From positions 1 to 64,000 of the forward strand of contig JBKEDD010000014.1 of NCBI GenBank assembly GCA_047975215.1: 64,000 nucleotides of DNA. The letters run 5' to 3'. Numbering within the stretch: position 1 is the stretch's first letter; the number at the start of each line of letters is the position of its first letter. The DNA is from JAGRMG01 sp047975215. Lineage in GTDB: Bacteria; Pseudomonadota; Alphaproteobacteria; Rhodobacterales; Rhodobacteraceae. Under the pieces are notes generated by a model, which was given only the letters and a program-made list of their open reading frames with translations, was not told the DNA's origin and did no database searches. Shown one piece after another: positions 36,477 through 44,769 of this stretch. A program made the translations under genes and the position numbers.

Positions 36477-38150
36477 TTACGATGAGACCTGTTCGCGAAG
36501 GATCGACGCTGTGAGCGAGATCATCAGGTAGATACCGGAAAAGATCAGGAATGCCAAAATGGTATTCTCGAACTTGCGCGGAAAGCTGGGTTCCTGGCTG
36601 GCCACCGGTTCGACGCTGGTGGTCAGATAGCGCACCTGCCGGTTGGCTTCCATGCGGGTCTGTTCGACCTGCTGGAGCGCGGATTGCAGCATCATGTCGC
36701 GGGTCGCAAGATCGGCCTGGGCCATCTGGATACGCACGCTGAGTTCGGCCAGCGAGTTTTCGCCCAGGGAGGCGTCGAGCATGCGTTCATTCAGCGAGGT
36801 CAGCAGGTTTTGCAGCCGCCCCACATCTGCGCGGGCGCCGTCCACCTTGGCCTGGTTGGGCCGGGCATTGTCCAGCAGCGCCGCCAGTTGCAGCTGTTTT
36901 TCCTGCAACTGGATCTCGACATTGTTGATCTGTCCGCGCAGCGCCGCGATCACGCCTTCGGGATCCAGAAGCGCACCCTTCTGTTGCAGCGCGACAAGCG
37001 CCTCCTGCGCTTTCTGGCGTTCGATCTGCGCATCGTCGAACCCGAGTTGCGCATCGCGCATCTGGTCCTCGCGCTTCTGTTCGCTCATGTGGTTAACGCG
37101 TTCCTCGGCATAGGATATCAGCTTGCGCGAATATTCGGCCGCGACCTCCGGGTCGGCGGCGGCAACGTCCATCCGTAGTACGCCCTCGGTTGGGTCGTAA
37201 CCGATGGTCACGTATTTGCGGTAGATCTTGTAGGCTTCCTCATTGCTGGGGGCCGGACTCAGCCGCTGGATCGGGTCGATCCAGGGCTGGGTGAAATGCG
37301 ACTTGAAGCCGACATCGCGGTCCAGCCGCAGCATCGCATCCTTGGATTGCAGATAGGATTGTACCGCGATCGAATCCTGGCTGGTGGCGAACTGGGTTCC
37401 CGAAAGCAGCCCGCCCAGACCGCCGCCGCCGGAATTGTCGGCCTTCAGGATCAGGAATTCGGACTTGGTCGCATACATCGGTGTCGCGACCGTGTAGAAA
37501 TACCAGCCTACGATGAAGGTCGGAAGCAACACGAAGAACGCCAGCCGGGTCATCAGCAGCGCCAGCTTGCGCCGCCGCCGCCGCGCGATGTCACGCTGGA
37601 TATCGCCGATCTCGCGCATCCGCCGTTCCATCGGGTTCAGGTCGGTCGAGGGCAGCGTCTGCTTTCCGGCGGGAACCGTCTGCGGCAACTGGATGCGGCT
37701 TTCGGGCCGTTCCTGGCCAGGTTCGCCGTCTGCGTCGCCGCCGCGGAACGGCACCACCAGTTCCAGCATGTTGGCGCGCTGGAACGGGTCGATTCCTGCC
37801 TGGCGCAGAAGGCGCACCGCGTCGAAATCCGAGGTTGCCGGCAGGTTGTGTTTCTGTGCCACCCGGCGCGCCATGCGCAACTGGCGCCCGGTCAGCCCTT
37901 CGCGGCGGATCGCGTCGATATCGGTTTCGGCCGCGGTTTCACGGGCCGACGCGACCGCGCCCCGCATCGCATTGTCAGCCGCCTGCGCCGCGCTGGTGCC
38001 CGCTTCCCCGCCGGCGGGTTGGCCGCCCGGTGCGGCCGGTTCGTCACGTACTTCCCTCAGCGCGGCCGCCGATGTTGTGCCCGCTGTAGAAGAGGGCGCC
38101 GCCGGGCTGCGGCGGATGCGGAACTTCTTAGCCTTGGGTTTCGTAGTCAT
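36477..38150 (-). CDS. kpsE: Capsule polysaccharide export inner-membrane protein (KpsE/Wzz-like)
   Basis: A 557-residue polysaccharide co-polymerase-type protein. The first ~170 residues are a polar Ala/Arg/Pro-rich cytoplasmic extension. Then come a membrane helix (about 185-210, FFVLLPTFIVGWYFYTVA), a large periplasmic coiled coil (about 330-490) and a C-terminal membrane helix (FLIFSGIYLMISL). That is the KpsE layout. The start at 38150 overlaps the kpsT end by 23 bases. The likely role is linking the capsule transporter to the periplasmic and outer-membrane export parts. Confidence 0.87.
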   Translation of the reverse strand: MTTKPKAKKFRIRRSPAAPSSTAGTTSAAALREVRDEPAAPGGQPAGGEAGTSAAQAADNAMRGAVASARETAAETDIDAIRREGLTGRQLRMARRVAQKHNLPATSDFDAVRLLRQAGIDPFQRANMLELVVPFRGGDADGEPGQERPESRIQLPQTVPAGKQTLPSTDLNPMERRMREIGDIQRDIARRRRRKLALLMTRLAFFVLLPTFIVGWYFYTVATPMYATKSEFLILKADNSGGGGLGGLLSGTQFATSQDSIAVQSYLQSKDAMLRLDRDVGFKSHFTQPWIDPIQRLSPAPSNEEAYKIYRKYVTIGYDPTEGVLRMDVAAADPEVAAEYSRKLISYAEERVNHMSEQKREDQMRDAQLGFDDAQIERQKAQEALVALQQKGALLDPEGVIAALRGQINNVEIQLQEKQLQLAALLDNARPNQAKVDGARADVGRLQNLLTSLNERMLDASLGENSLAELSVRIQMAQADLATRDMMLQSALQQVEQTRMEANRQVRYLTTSVEPVASQEPSFPRKFENTILAFLIFSGIYLMISLTASILREQVSS

Positions 38151-38787
38151 AGAGCTGTTTCGCTTCTTCCAAGGTATCAAAAAGATGTAGGTGCCCGTTC
38201 ATCAGCACACCAGCGGAACGGGCGAATTTCTCAAGAATTGCAGCCTGATGCGAAACGATGACGATCGTCGTGGTGCGCAGCCGCTCCTCGAGGATGGCGC
38301 CGGCCTTGCGGTTGAACTCGGTGTCGGTGGAGCCGGGCATACCCTCGTCGATCAGGTATATGTCGAAATCCAGTGCCAGCATCAGCGAAAAGGAAAACCG
38401 CGCCCGCATCCCCGAGGAATAGGTGCCCAGCGGCTGATCGAAATACTCGCCAAGATTGCACAACCAGCGGCAATAGGCTTCGACATAGTCGGGATCGAGC
38501 CCGTAGAGCTTGGCGATATAGCGTGCGTTCTCATGCGCCGAAATGCGGCTGATCACGCCACCCATGAAGCCCAGCGGAAACGAGACGTTGCAGCCGCGCC
38601 GAATTTCGCCGTCGTCGGGTTTCTCAAGCCCCGCCATCATGTTGATCAGGGTGGTCTTGCCGGTGCCGTTGGGGGCCAGTATGCCCAGGGACTTGCCAAG
38701 TTCGACGCGAAACGACACCTTGTCCAGGATCACCTTTCGCTGGGTGCCGGTCCAGAAGGATTTGCTCACATTCTCGAATTCTAGCAT
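38128..38787 (-). CDS. kpsT: Capsule polysaccharide ABC exporter, ATP-binding subunit (KpsT-like)
   Basis: A 219-residue ABC ATPase. Walker A is LAPNGTGKTTLI (about 36-47), the signature YSSGMRARFSFSL (about 138-150), and Walker B DIYLIDEG (about 157-164), with the compact form and C-terminal tail of KpsT. Its usual membrane partner KpsM is not downstream and not in the window upstream to 39.1 kb. It is first in the leftward kpsT-kpsE-kdsA-phosphohexomutase group. Exports group-2 type capsule or a similar polysaccharide. Confidence 0.88.
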   Translation of the reverse strand: MLEFENVSKSFWTGTQRKVILDKVSFRVELGKSLGILAPNGTGKTTLINMMAGLEKPDDGEIRRGCNVSFPLGFMGGVISRISAHENARYIAKLYGLDPDYVEAYCRWLCNLGEYFDQPLGTYSSGMRARFSFSLMLALDFDIYLIDEGMPGSTDTEFNRKAGAILEERLRTTTIVIVSHQAAILEKFARSAGVLMNGHLHLFDTLEEAKQLYDYETQG

Positions 38788-39141
38788 CGGTCCTGTTCAG
38801 GCGCTGCCCGTTGTCTGCTTGCCGTTGTCTGCTTCCTGTCGTGGTGACAGTTGCGGCGTGGTCGCCGCAGGCGTCTGTCCTCTCTACCAGAGGTATGTTA
38901 ACGGCATATCAGTCTAATTTGGCCACATTATGTCGAATTGTGAAACAAATAGCGAATGTCAAAGTTGCCGGCAAGCCGGTCAATCACGCGGCCGGGCCAA
39001 TGCACGGCGGCAGATCATGCGCGGCGGCGTGGAGCATCCGCAGGGGCGCGCTGTTTCCGGGCGCGAAACACCGCAAGGGCCAGCAGGCCGGGGCGTGGTG
39101 CAGACCGGCGCGAGTGGCTTGCGCCCGGCAAGCGGCGCATC
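38788..39141. other. Noncoding region between kpsT and the UDG gene
   Basis: About 354 bases without a credible gene. It includes two tandem copies of a 14-base unit at 38808-38835 (CCGTTGTCTGCTTG and CCGTTGTCTGCTTC), and an AT-rich block around 38890-38970 that probably carries the leftward promoter of the capsule genes (minus-strand CATAAT and TTGACA elements are visible, but their spacing is not convincing). Confidence 0.5.
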
Positions 39142-39759
39142 ATGAACGCGCGAGACGAGGAACTGGCCCGGCGCATCAGGGGCTGTCGCTTGTGTGCCGG
39201 CCGCTTCTCCGCGACCGCCACCGCCCATGCGCCGCGCCCGGTGGTCTGGTTTCGCCCCGGCGCACGCATTCTGATCGCCGGGCAGGCGCCCGGGGCCAGG
39301 GTGCACGCCTCGGGCCGGCCCTTTACCGACCCGTCGGGCGACCGGCTGCGCGACTGGCTGGGCATCGACGCCAGGACCTTCTATGACCGCGACCGCGTCG
39401 CGGTGGTGCCCATGGCGTTCTGCTTTCCCGGTTACGACGCGCGCGGTGCCGACCTGCCGCCGCCTCCCGTCTGCGCCCTGACCTGGCACAGTCAGGTGAT
39501 GGATACGCTGCGCGGCGTGCGGCTGAGCGTACTTGTCGGCGGCCATGCGCATCGCTGGCATCTGGGGTCGCGCGCACCCGTCACTGCCACGGTGCGCGGC
39601 TGGCGGGATCATGCGCCGCAGGTGTTCCCCTTGCCTCACCCGTCCTGGCGCAATACGGCATGGCTCAGGAAGAACCCGTGGTTCGCCGCCGATCTGTTGC
39701 CGGCGCTGCGCGCCCGGGTCCGCGAGGTTCTGGATGAACGAAACGACGACACCGCTTGA
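39142..39759 (+). CDS. Uracil-DNA glycosylase superfamily protein, Fe-S type
   Basis: A 205-residue DNA-repair-type glycosylase. Motif A is ILIAGQAPGARVHASGRPF (about 43-61), and the late motif is PLPHPSWRN. Four cysteines (C15, C18, C94, C111), as CxxC and C-x16-C, match the [4Fe-4S] ligand layout of family 4-like uracil-DNA glycosylases. The starting ATG at 39142 is not preceded by a strong ribosome site. It overlaps the next gene by 26 bases. Cleavage of uracil is expected from the family but not shown. Confidence 0.85.
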   Translation: MNARDEELARRIRGCRLCAGRFSATATAHAPRPVVWFRPGARILIAGQAPGARVHASGRPFTDPSGDRLRDWLGIDARTFYDRDRVAVVPMAFCFPGYDARGADLPPPPVCALTWHSQVMDTLRGVRLSVLVGGHAHRWHLGSRAPVTATVRGWRDHAPQVFPLPHPSWRNTAWLRKNPWFAADLLPALRARVREVLDERNDDTA

Positions 39760-40528
39760 TGCGGCCCACGCCGCGATGCAGGCCGCCCCCGAAGACGCCG
39801 CCGCACGGGTGCGGTTTTTCGAACAACTGGCCGATGCCGAACTGTTCCTGGTTCTGAGCGAGGAGGCGCAGGGCGAGACCATGTCGCCCGAGATGTTCGA
39901 ACTTGACGAGGGCCGCTTCGTGCTCGCCTTCGACCGCGAGGACCGGTTCGCCGCCTTCACCGGCCGGGTGACGGCCCATGCCGTACTGCCGGGCCGCGCA
40001 CTGGCCGCCATGCTGGCAGAGCGGGGGATCGGCTTGGGGCTGAACCTCGACGTGGCCCCGTCCGCGATCCTGATTCCGGCAGATGCGCTGGCCTGGCTTC
40101 GCGACACGCTGGGCCATGTTCCCGCCGAAATCGAGGCGAGGATCGCCGGATTCGAGGCGCCCCACGCCTTGCCGGATGCGCTGGTCGCGGCGCTCGAGTC
40201 GCGCCTGTCGGGCGCGGGCGGGCTGGCGCGGTCGGCCTGGCTGGCCGGTGTGCGCTATGCCGACGGTGCAACCGGGCACATGCTGGGCTTTGTCGATGCG
40301 CGCCCCGAGGTGCACGGCGCGCTGGCCGGTGCGGCCGGCGAGGCGGTGATCTTCTCGGGGCAGGCCGCCGGCACGCTGGATGTCGGCTTCTTCGCCGAAG
40401 CCGATCCGTTGGCCCGGGATCTGCAACGCGCCGGACGCGCCGTCGCGCTGCCCCGTCCCGAACCGCGCCGGCCCCGGGCGCACGCCGCGCCGGGCAGCGA
40501 TCCCGACAAGCCGCCGATCCTGCGTTGA
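39734..40528 (+). CDS. SseB-like protein
   Basis: A 264-residue protein whose N-terminal 120 residues match the SseB domain (RFFEQLADAELFLVLSEEA, then FVLAFDREDRFAAFTG), a fold of uncertain function once linked to serine-sensitivity enhancing proteins. The C-terminal ~45 residues are Arg/Pro-rich. It starts 26 bases before the end of the UDG-type gene, so the pair is translationally linked. No enzymatic motif is seen. Confidence 0.82.
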   Translation: MNETTTPLDAAHAAMQAAPEDAAARVRFFEQLADAELFLVLSEEAQGETMSPEMFELDEGRFVLAFDREDRFAAFTGRVTAHAVLPGRALAAMLAERGIGLGLNLDVAPSAILIPADALAWLRDTLGHVPAEIEARIAGFEAPHALPDALVAALESRLSGAGGLARSAWLAGVRYADGATGHMLGFVDARPEVHGALAGAAGEAVIFSGQAAGTLDVGFFAEADPLARDLQRAGRAVALPRPEPRRPRAHAAPGSDPDKPPILR

Positions 40529-40556
40529 GCCCACCCGCCGGCGGCGGTGTCGCGCT

Positions 40557-41441
40557 TTACGCGCCGTCACCTTCGGGGTTGAGCTTGTCCTGCGTCCGGG
40601 TCTCGAAATCGCCCGCGTCGTGGCGTTCGTGCAGTTGCAGCGAAAGCTCCCCGAAGGTGCGGTTGACGATCCGCCCGCGCCCGACCGCCGGGCGGGCGTC
40701 GATCTCCCTGGCCCAGCGCAGCACGTTGCCATAGCTCTGCACGTCCAGGAACGTGCCCGCATCGTAAAGCCGCCCCAGCACCAGTTGCCCGTACCAGGCC
40801 CAGATCGCCATGTCGGCGATGGTGTAGTCATCGCCGGTCATGAAATGGCGCTCGGCCAGGTTGCGGTCCAGCACGTCCAGTTGCCGCTTGGTCTCCATCG
40901 CGAAACGGTCGATAGGATATTTCCACTTCTCGGGCGCATAGGCATAGAAATGCCCGAAACCGCCGCCCAGGTAAGGGGCGCTGCCAATCTGCCAGAACAG
41001 CCAGGACAGCATCTCGGGGCGCAGCCGCGGATCGGCGGGCAGGAAGGCGGCGAACTTCTCGGCCAGGTACAGCAGGATGGCGCCCGATTCGAAGATCCGC
41101 ACCGGCGGATTGGCCGAGCGGTCCATCAGCGCCGGGATCTTCGAGTTGGGGTTGAGATCCACGAAGCCGCTGCCGAACTGGTCGCCCTCGCCGATCCGGA
41201 TCAGCCAGGCGTCGTATTCCGCGCCCGCATGTCCGGCGGCCAGCAAGTCCTCGAGCAGCACCGTCACCTTGACTCCGTTCGGCGTGGCCAGGGAATAAAG
41301 CTGCAACGGATGCCTGCCCACCGGCAATTCGCTGTCGTGGGTCGGCCCGGCAACGGGCCGGTTGACGCCGGCAAAGCGGCCGCCGCCATCCTTGTCCCAG
41401 GTCCAGACTTCGGGCGGGCTGTAGGCTGGGGTATCGATCAG
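40557..41441 (-). CDS. yghU: Glutathione S-transferase, YghU-type, without a standard start codon
   Basis: Encodes a glutathione-dependent disulfide-bond oxidoreductase. The translated frame reads VWTWDKDGGGRFAG, NRPVAGPTHDSELPVGRHPL, then YSLATPNGVKVTVLL, collinear with E. coli YghU. In the whole conserved upstream region there is no ATG or GTG; the first TTG (41327) lies inside the conserved block. In-frame stop TGA is at 41525-41523. The best candidate is CTG at 41441, eight bases after AGGAAAGG, giving 294 residues; ATC at 41438 is the only other close candidate. An ATG further upstream is in a different frame and runs into a stop. Confidence 0.85.
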   Translation of the reverse strand: MIDTPAYSPPEVWTWDKDGGGRFAGVNRPVAGPTHDSELPVGRHPLQLYSLATPNGVKVTVLLEDLLAAGHAGAEYDAWLIRIGEGDQFGSGFVDLNPNSKIPALMDRSANPPVRIFESGAILLYLAEKFAAFLPADPRLRPEMLSWLFWQIGSAPYLGGGFGHFYAYAPEKWKYPIDRFAMETKRQLDVLDRNLAERHFMTGDDYTIADMAIWAWYGQLVLGRLYDAGTFLDVQSYGNVLRWAREIDARPAVGRGRIVNRTFGELSLQLHERHDAGDFETRTQDKLNPEGDGA

Positions 41442-41550
41442 GGCTGCGGCCTTTCCTGCGGTTGCGGCTCCTGCTCCATCAGCTATGCCAAACGCGGCCC
41501 GCCGCCAACCCCGCGCCGGCGATCATGGCGCGCCGATTCCACTCCTGGGC

Positions 41551-41595
41551 TTCATCTTGCCCCACAAACTCCCGCCGGAGGCAACCGGGGCTGCG
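41551..41595 (+). repeat. Dispersed intergenic repeat, copy A (TTCATCTTGC family)
   Basis: Begins TTCATCTTGCCCCACAAACT and then a GC-rich hairpin-like tail (CGCCGGAGG...). The same opening is shared with 43678, 60481-60546 (minus strand) and 60696. It lies in the 208-base gap between the YghU and gcrA genes. Confidence 0.6.
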
Positions 41596-41649
41596 GCCAC
41601 GCGCCGACGCCGAGACACACGCCTTGCGCGCATACCGGCATGCGCCGCC

Positions 41650-42240
41650 TCAGCGGCGGCGGTCGCGCCGCGCGCTCATCGGCTGGAAGGCGACTCCGAC
41701 ATGCGCTTCGCAATAGGGTTTTCCCACCTGCACCGGCAGGCCGCAGAACCAGAAATCGTCCGTCGCCGGATCGCCCACCGGCCACTTGCAGGTACGCTCG
41801 GTCAGTTCCATCAGGTTCAGGCGCCTCGCCTTCTTCTCGACGGCGTTAACCTTGGCCAGCGCCTCGGGGCTGATCTCGTTGGCCGAAGGCTGCGGCGGCA
41901 GCGGCTGGCCGGCGGGAATGATCTGCTTGCGGACCGGAACAGGCGAACGGGTCTCGGCGGCCGGTGCCGGTTCCGGCGGCCGCGCCGGCTCGGTCCTGGC
42001 CGAAGACGCCGCCTCCGGTTTGGGCCGGGTCTCGGACCTGGCGGCGGCAGTCGGCTTTTCCTTGGGCTCGGACTTGGCCGGGGCAGGGCCCGTGGCGCGG
42101 TTGGACAGCCCCAGCCGATGCACCTTGCCGATCACGGCGTTGCGCGTCACCCCGCCCAGTTCCTTGGCGATCTGGCTGGCCGACTGGCCCTCGCCCCACA
42201 TCTTCCTGAGCAGGTCCACACGCTCGTCAGTCCACGACAT
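41650..42240 (-). CDS. gcrA: GcrA cell cycle regulator
   Basis: A 196-residue transcription factor of alphaproteobacteria that works with sigma-70 and responds to CcrM methylation. The N-terminal DNA-binding domain reads SWTDERVDLLRKMWGEGQSA and SQIAKELGGVTRNAVIGKVHR (about 2-45); the middle is a Pro/Ala/Glu linker, and the C-terminal sigma-contacting part has TCKWPVGDPATDDFWFCG and CEAHVGVAFQP. The start at 42240 follows GGAAGGG. It is the classical start-up regulator of the cell cycle in Caulobacter and relatives. Confidence 0.95.
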   Translation of the reverse strand: MSWTDERVDLLRKMWGEGQSASQIAKELGGVTRNAVIGKVHRLGLSNRATGPAPAKSEPKEKPTAAARSETRPKPEAASSARTEPARPPEPAPAAETRSPVPVRKQIIPAGQPLPPQPSANEISPEALAKVNAVEKKARRLNLMELTERTCKWPVGDPATDDFWFCGLPVQVGKPYCEAHVGVAFQPMSARRDRRR

Positions 42241-42260
42241 CGCCACCCTTCCAAAGCTGA

Positions 42261-42286
42261 GAAGCGGCCCCGACCGTGGCCGCTTC
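42261..42286 (-). promoter_or_regulatory. Perfect 9-bp hairpin in the gcrA leader
   Basis: GAAGCGGCC (42261-42269) pairs fully with GGCCGCTTC (42278-42286) across an eight-base loop. It lies 21 bases upstream of the gcrA start and about 14 bases downstream of the predicted transcript start (about 42300), so it would fold in the mRNA leader. It is not followed by a T-run, so it is not a terminator. A role in translation or RNA stability is inferred. Confidence 0.5.
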
Positions 42287-42306
42287 CGCATTCATGACAG
42301 CGCCCT

Positions 42307-42334
42307 ATTCTAGTCACCCCGGCCCGAGTTGCAA
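42307..42334 (-). promoter_or_regulatory. Sigma-70-like promoter for gcrA
   Basis: Read on the minus strand, TTGCAA (42334-42329) is separated by 16 bases from TAGAAT (42312-42307), a good -10 element. Transcription would begin near 42300, giving a 60-base leader that includes the hairpin. It lies in the 259-base gap with the divergent argD. Confidence 0.55.
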
Positions 42335-42499
42335 GGCGTCCCGAAACGTCCGGCCCCCGAACGGCCGGCAAATCCTGCACCGGTTTCCCGCGGCGTCGGC
42401 GTCCGCACCGCCCTTTCGCATTGCCCGCTTTCTGATCATTGACGAAACCGCCACTTTTGATGCACTCAGGGGGGCTCATGCCGCAACGAGGATGATCCG

Positions 42500-43675
42500 A
42501 TGATCCCGTCCGTTCTGCCGACCTACAACCGCGCGCCGCTCAGCTTCGTCAAGGGCGAAGGATGCTGGCTGATCGAGGCCGACGGCCGCCGCTTCCTCGA
42601 TCTCGGCGCCGGTATCGCGGTGAACGCGCTTGGCCATGCCCATCCGCGGCTGGTCGAGGCGCTGAGCGATCAGGCCGGGGCGCTGTGGCACGTCTCCAAC
42701 CTCTATCACATCCCCCAGCAGCAGGCGCTGGCCGACCGTCTGGTCGCGGCGACATTCGCCGATACCGTGTTCTTCACCAACTCCGGCACCGAGGCCTGCG
42801 AACTGGCGGTCAAGATGGCGCGCCGGCATTTCCACGACAAGGGCCTGCCGCAGCGCAGCGACATCATCGCCTTCGAGGGCGCCTTCCACGGCCGGTCCTC
42901 GGCAGGCATAGCCGCGGCCGGGTCGGAAAAGATGACCAAGGGGTTCGGCCCGCTGCTGCCGGGCTTCGTACATCTGCCCTGGGCCGATCTCGCGGCCGTG
43001 GCGGCGGCCATCACCGACACCACCGCCGCGATCCTGGTGGAGCCGGTGCAGGGCGAAGGCGGCATCAGGCCGCTGCCCGACCAGCACCTCAGGGGGTTGC
43101 GCGATCTGTGCGACGAACACGGGCTGTTGCTGATCCTCGACGAGGTGCAGTGCGGCATGGGCCGCACCGGCCGGCTCTTCGCGTATGAATGGGCCGGTAT
43201 CGAACCCGATATCATGATGGTGGCCAAGGGTATCGGTGGCGGCTTTCCGCTGGGCGCGGTGCTGGCCACCGAGGCGGCGGCGTCGGCCATGACCGCGGGT
43301 ACCCACGGCTCGACCTATGGCGGCAACCCGCTGGGCTGCGCCGTGGGCTGCGCGGTGATGGATGTCATCGCCGATCCCGCTTTCCTGGACGGGGTTCGCC
43401 GCAAGGCCGGACTGCTGCGCCAGAAACTCGAAGGGCTGGTCGCCGCCCATCCGGAGGTGTTCGAGGAGGTTCGCGGACTGGGCCTGATGCTGGGCCTGAA
43501 ATGCCGCGTGCCCAACGCCGAATTCGTCGCCGCGGGCCTTGCCGAACAACTGATCACCGTACCGGCCGCAGACAATGTCGTCCGCCTGCTGCCGCCGCTC
43601 GTCATCTCCGAGGACGAGATCGCAGAAGGCGTAGCCCGCCTCGACCGCGCCGCCGCCAGGCTGAAACCCGCCTGA
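42500..43675 (+). CDS. argD: Acetylornithine aminotransferase
   Basis: A 391-residue PLP enzyme of arginine biosynthesis. The PLP lysine is in MMVAKGIGGGFPLG (about 235-248). Substrate and cofactor motifs include FTNSGTEACELAVKMAR and LILDEVQCGMGRTG. A GAGG site precedes the ATG at 42500. argF follows after 71 bases containing a dispersed repeat. Confidence 0.93.
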   Translation: MIPSVLPTYNRAPLSFVKGEGCWLIEADGRRFLDLGAGIAVNALGHAHPRLVEALSDQAGALWHVSNLYHIPQQQALADRLVAATFADTVFFTNSGTEACELAVKMARRHFHDKGLPQRSDIIAFEGAFHGRSSAGIAAAGSEKMTKGFGPLLPGFVHLPWADLAAVAAAITDTTAAILVEPVQGEGGIRPLPDQHLRGLRDLCDEHGLLLILDEVQCGMGRTGRLFAYEWAGIEPDIMMVAKGIGGGFPLGAVLATEAAASAMTAGTHGSTYGGNPLGCAVGCAVMDVIADPAFLDGVRRKAGLLRQKLEGLVAAHPEVFEEVRGLGLMLGLKCRVPNAEFVAAGLAEQLITVPAADNVVRLLPPLVISEDEIAEGVARLDRAAARLKPA

Positions 43676-43677
43676 TC

Positions 43678-43723
43678 TTCATCTTGCCGGAAAACTCCGG
43701 GGGTCCGGGGGCTGGCCCCCGGC
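43678..43723 (+). repeat. Dispersed intergenic repeat, copy B
   Basis: Opens TTCATCTTGCCGGAAAACTC and then a GC-rich palindromic part (CCGGGGGTCCGGGGGCTGGC...). It is the clearest copy of the family, lying between argD and argF. Confidence 0.65.
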
Positions 43724-43746
43724 CGTTGCCAGGAAAGTTCAACCCG

Positions 43747-44673
<927 letters not shown>

Positions 44674-44769
44674 GGGCGATCCGTCGCGCGCATCGTGGCT
44701 TTGGCCCGGTTCCAACGCCCGATTCGCGCACGCCTTCGCGGGGCCGCTCCGGTTTCCCGCTTGCCAGCC

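Noticed and set aside
38808..38835. Tandem 14-base repeat before kpsT
   Set aside because: Only two copies (one differs at the last base) and no known role; reported in the noncoding entry rather than as a repeat family.
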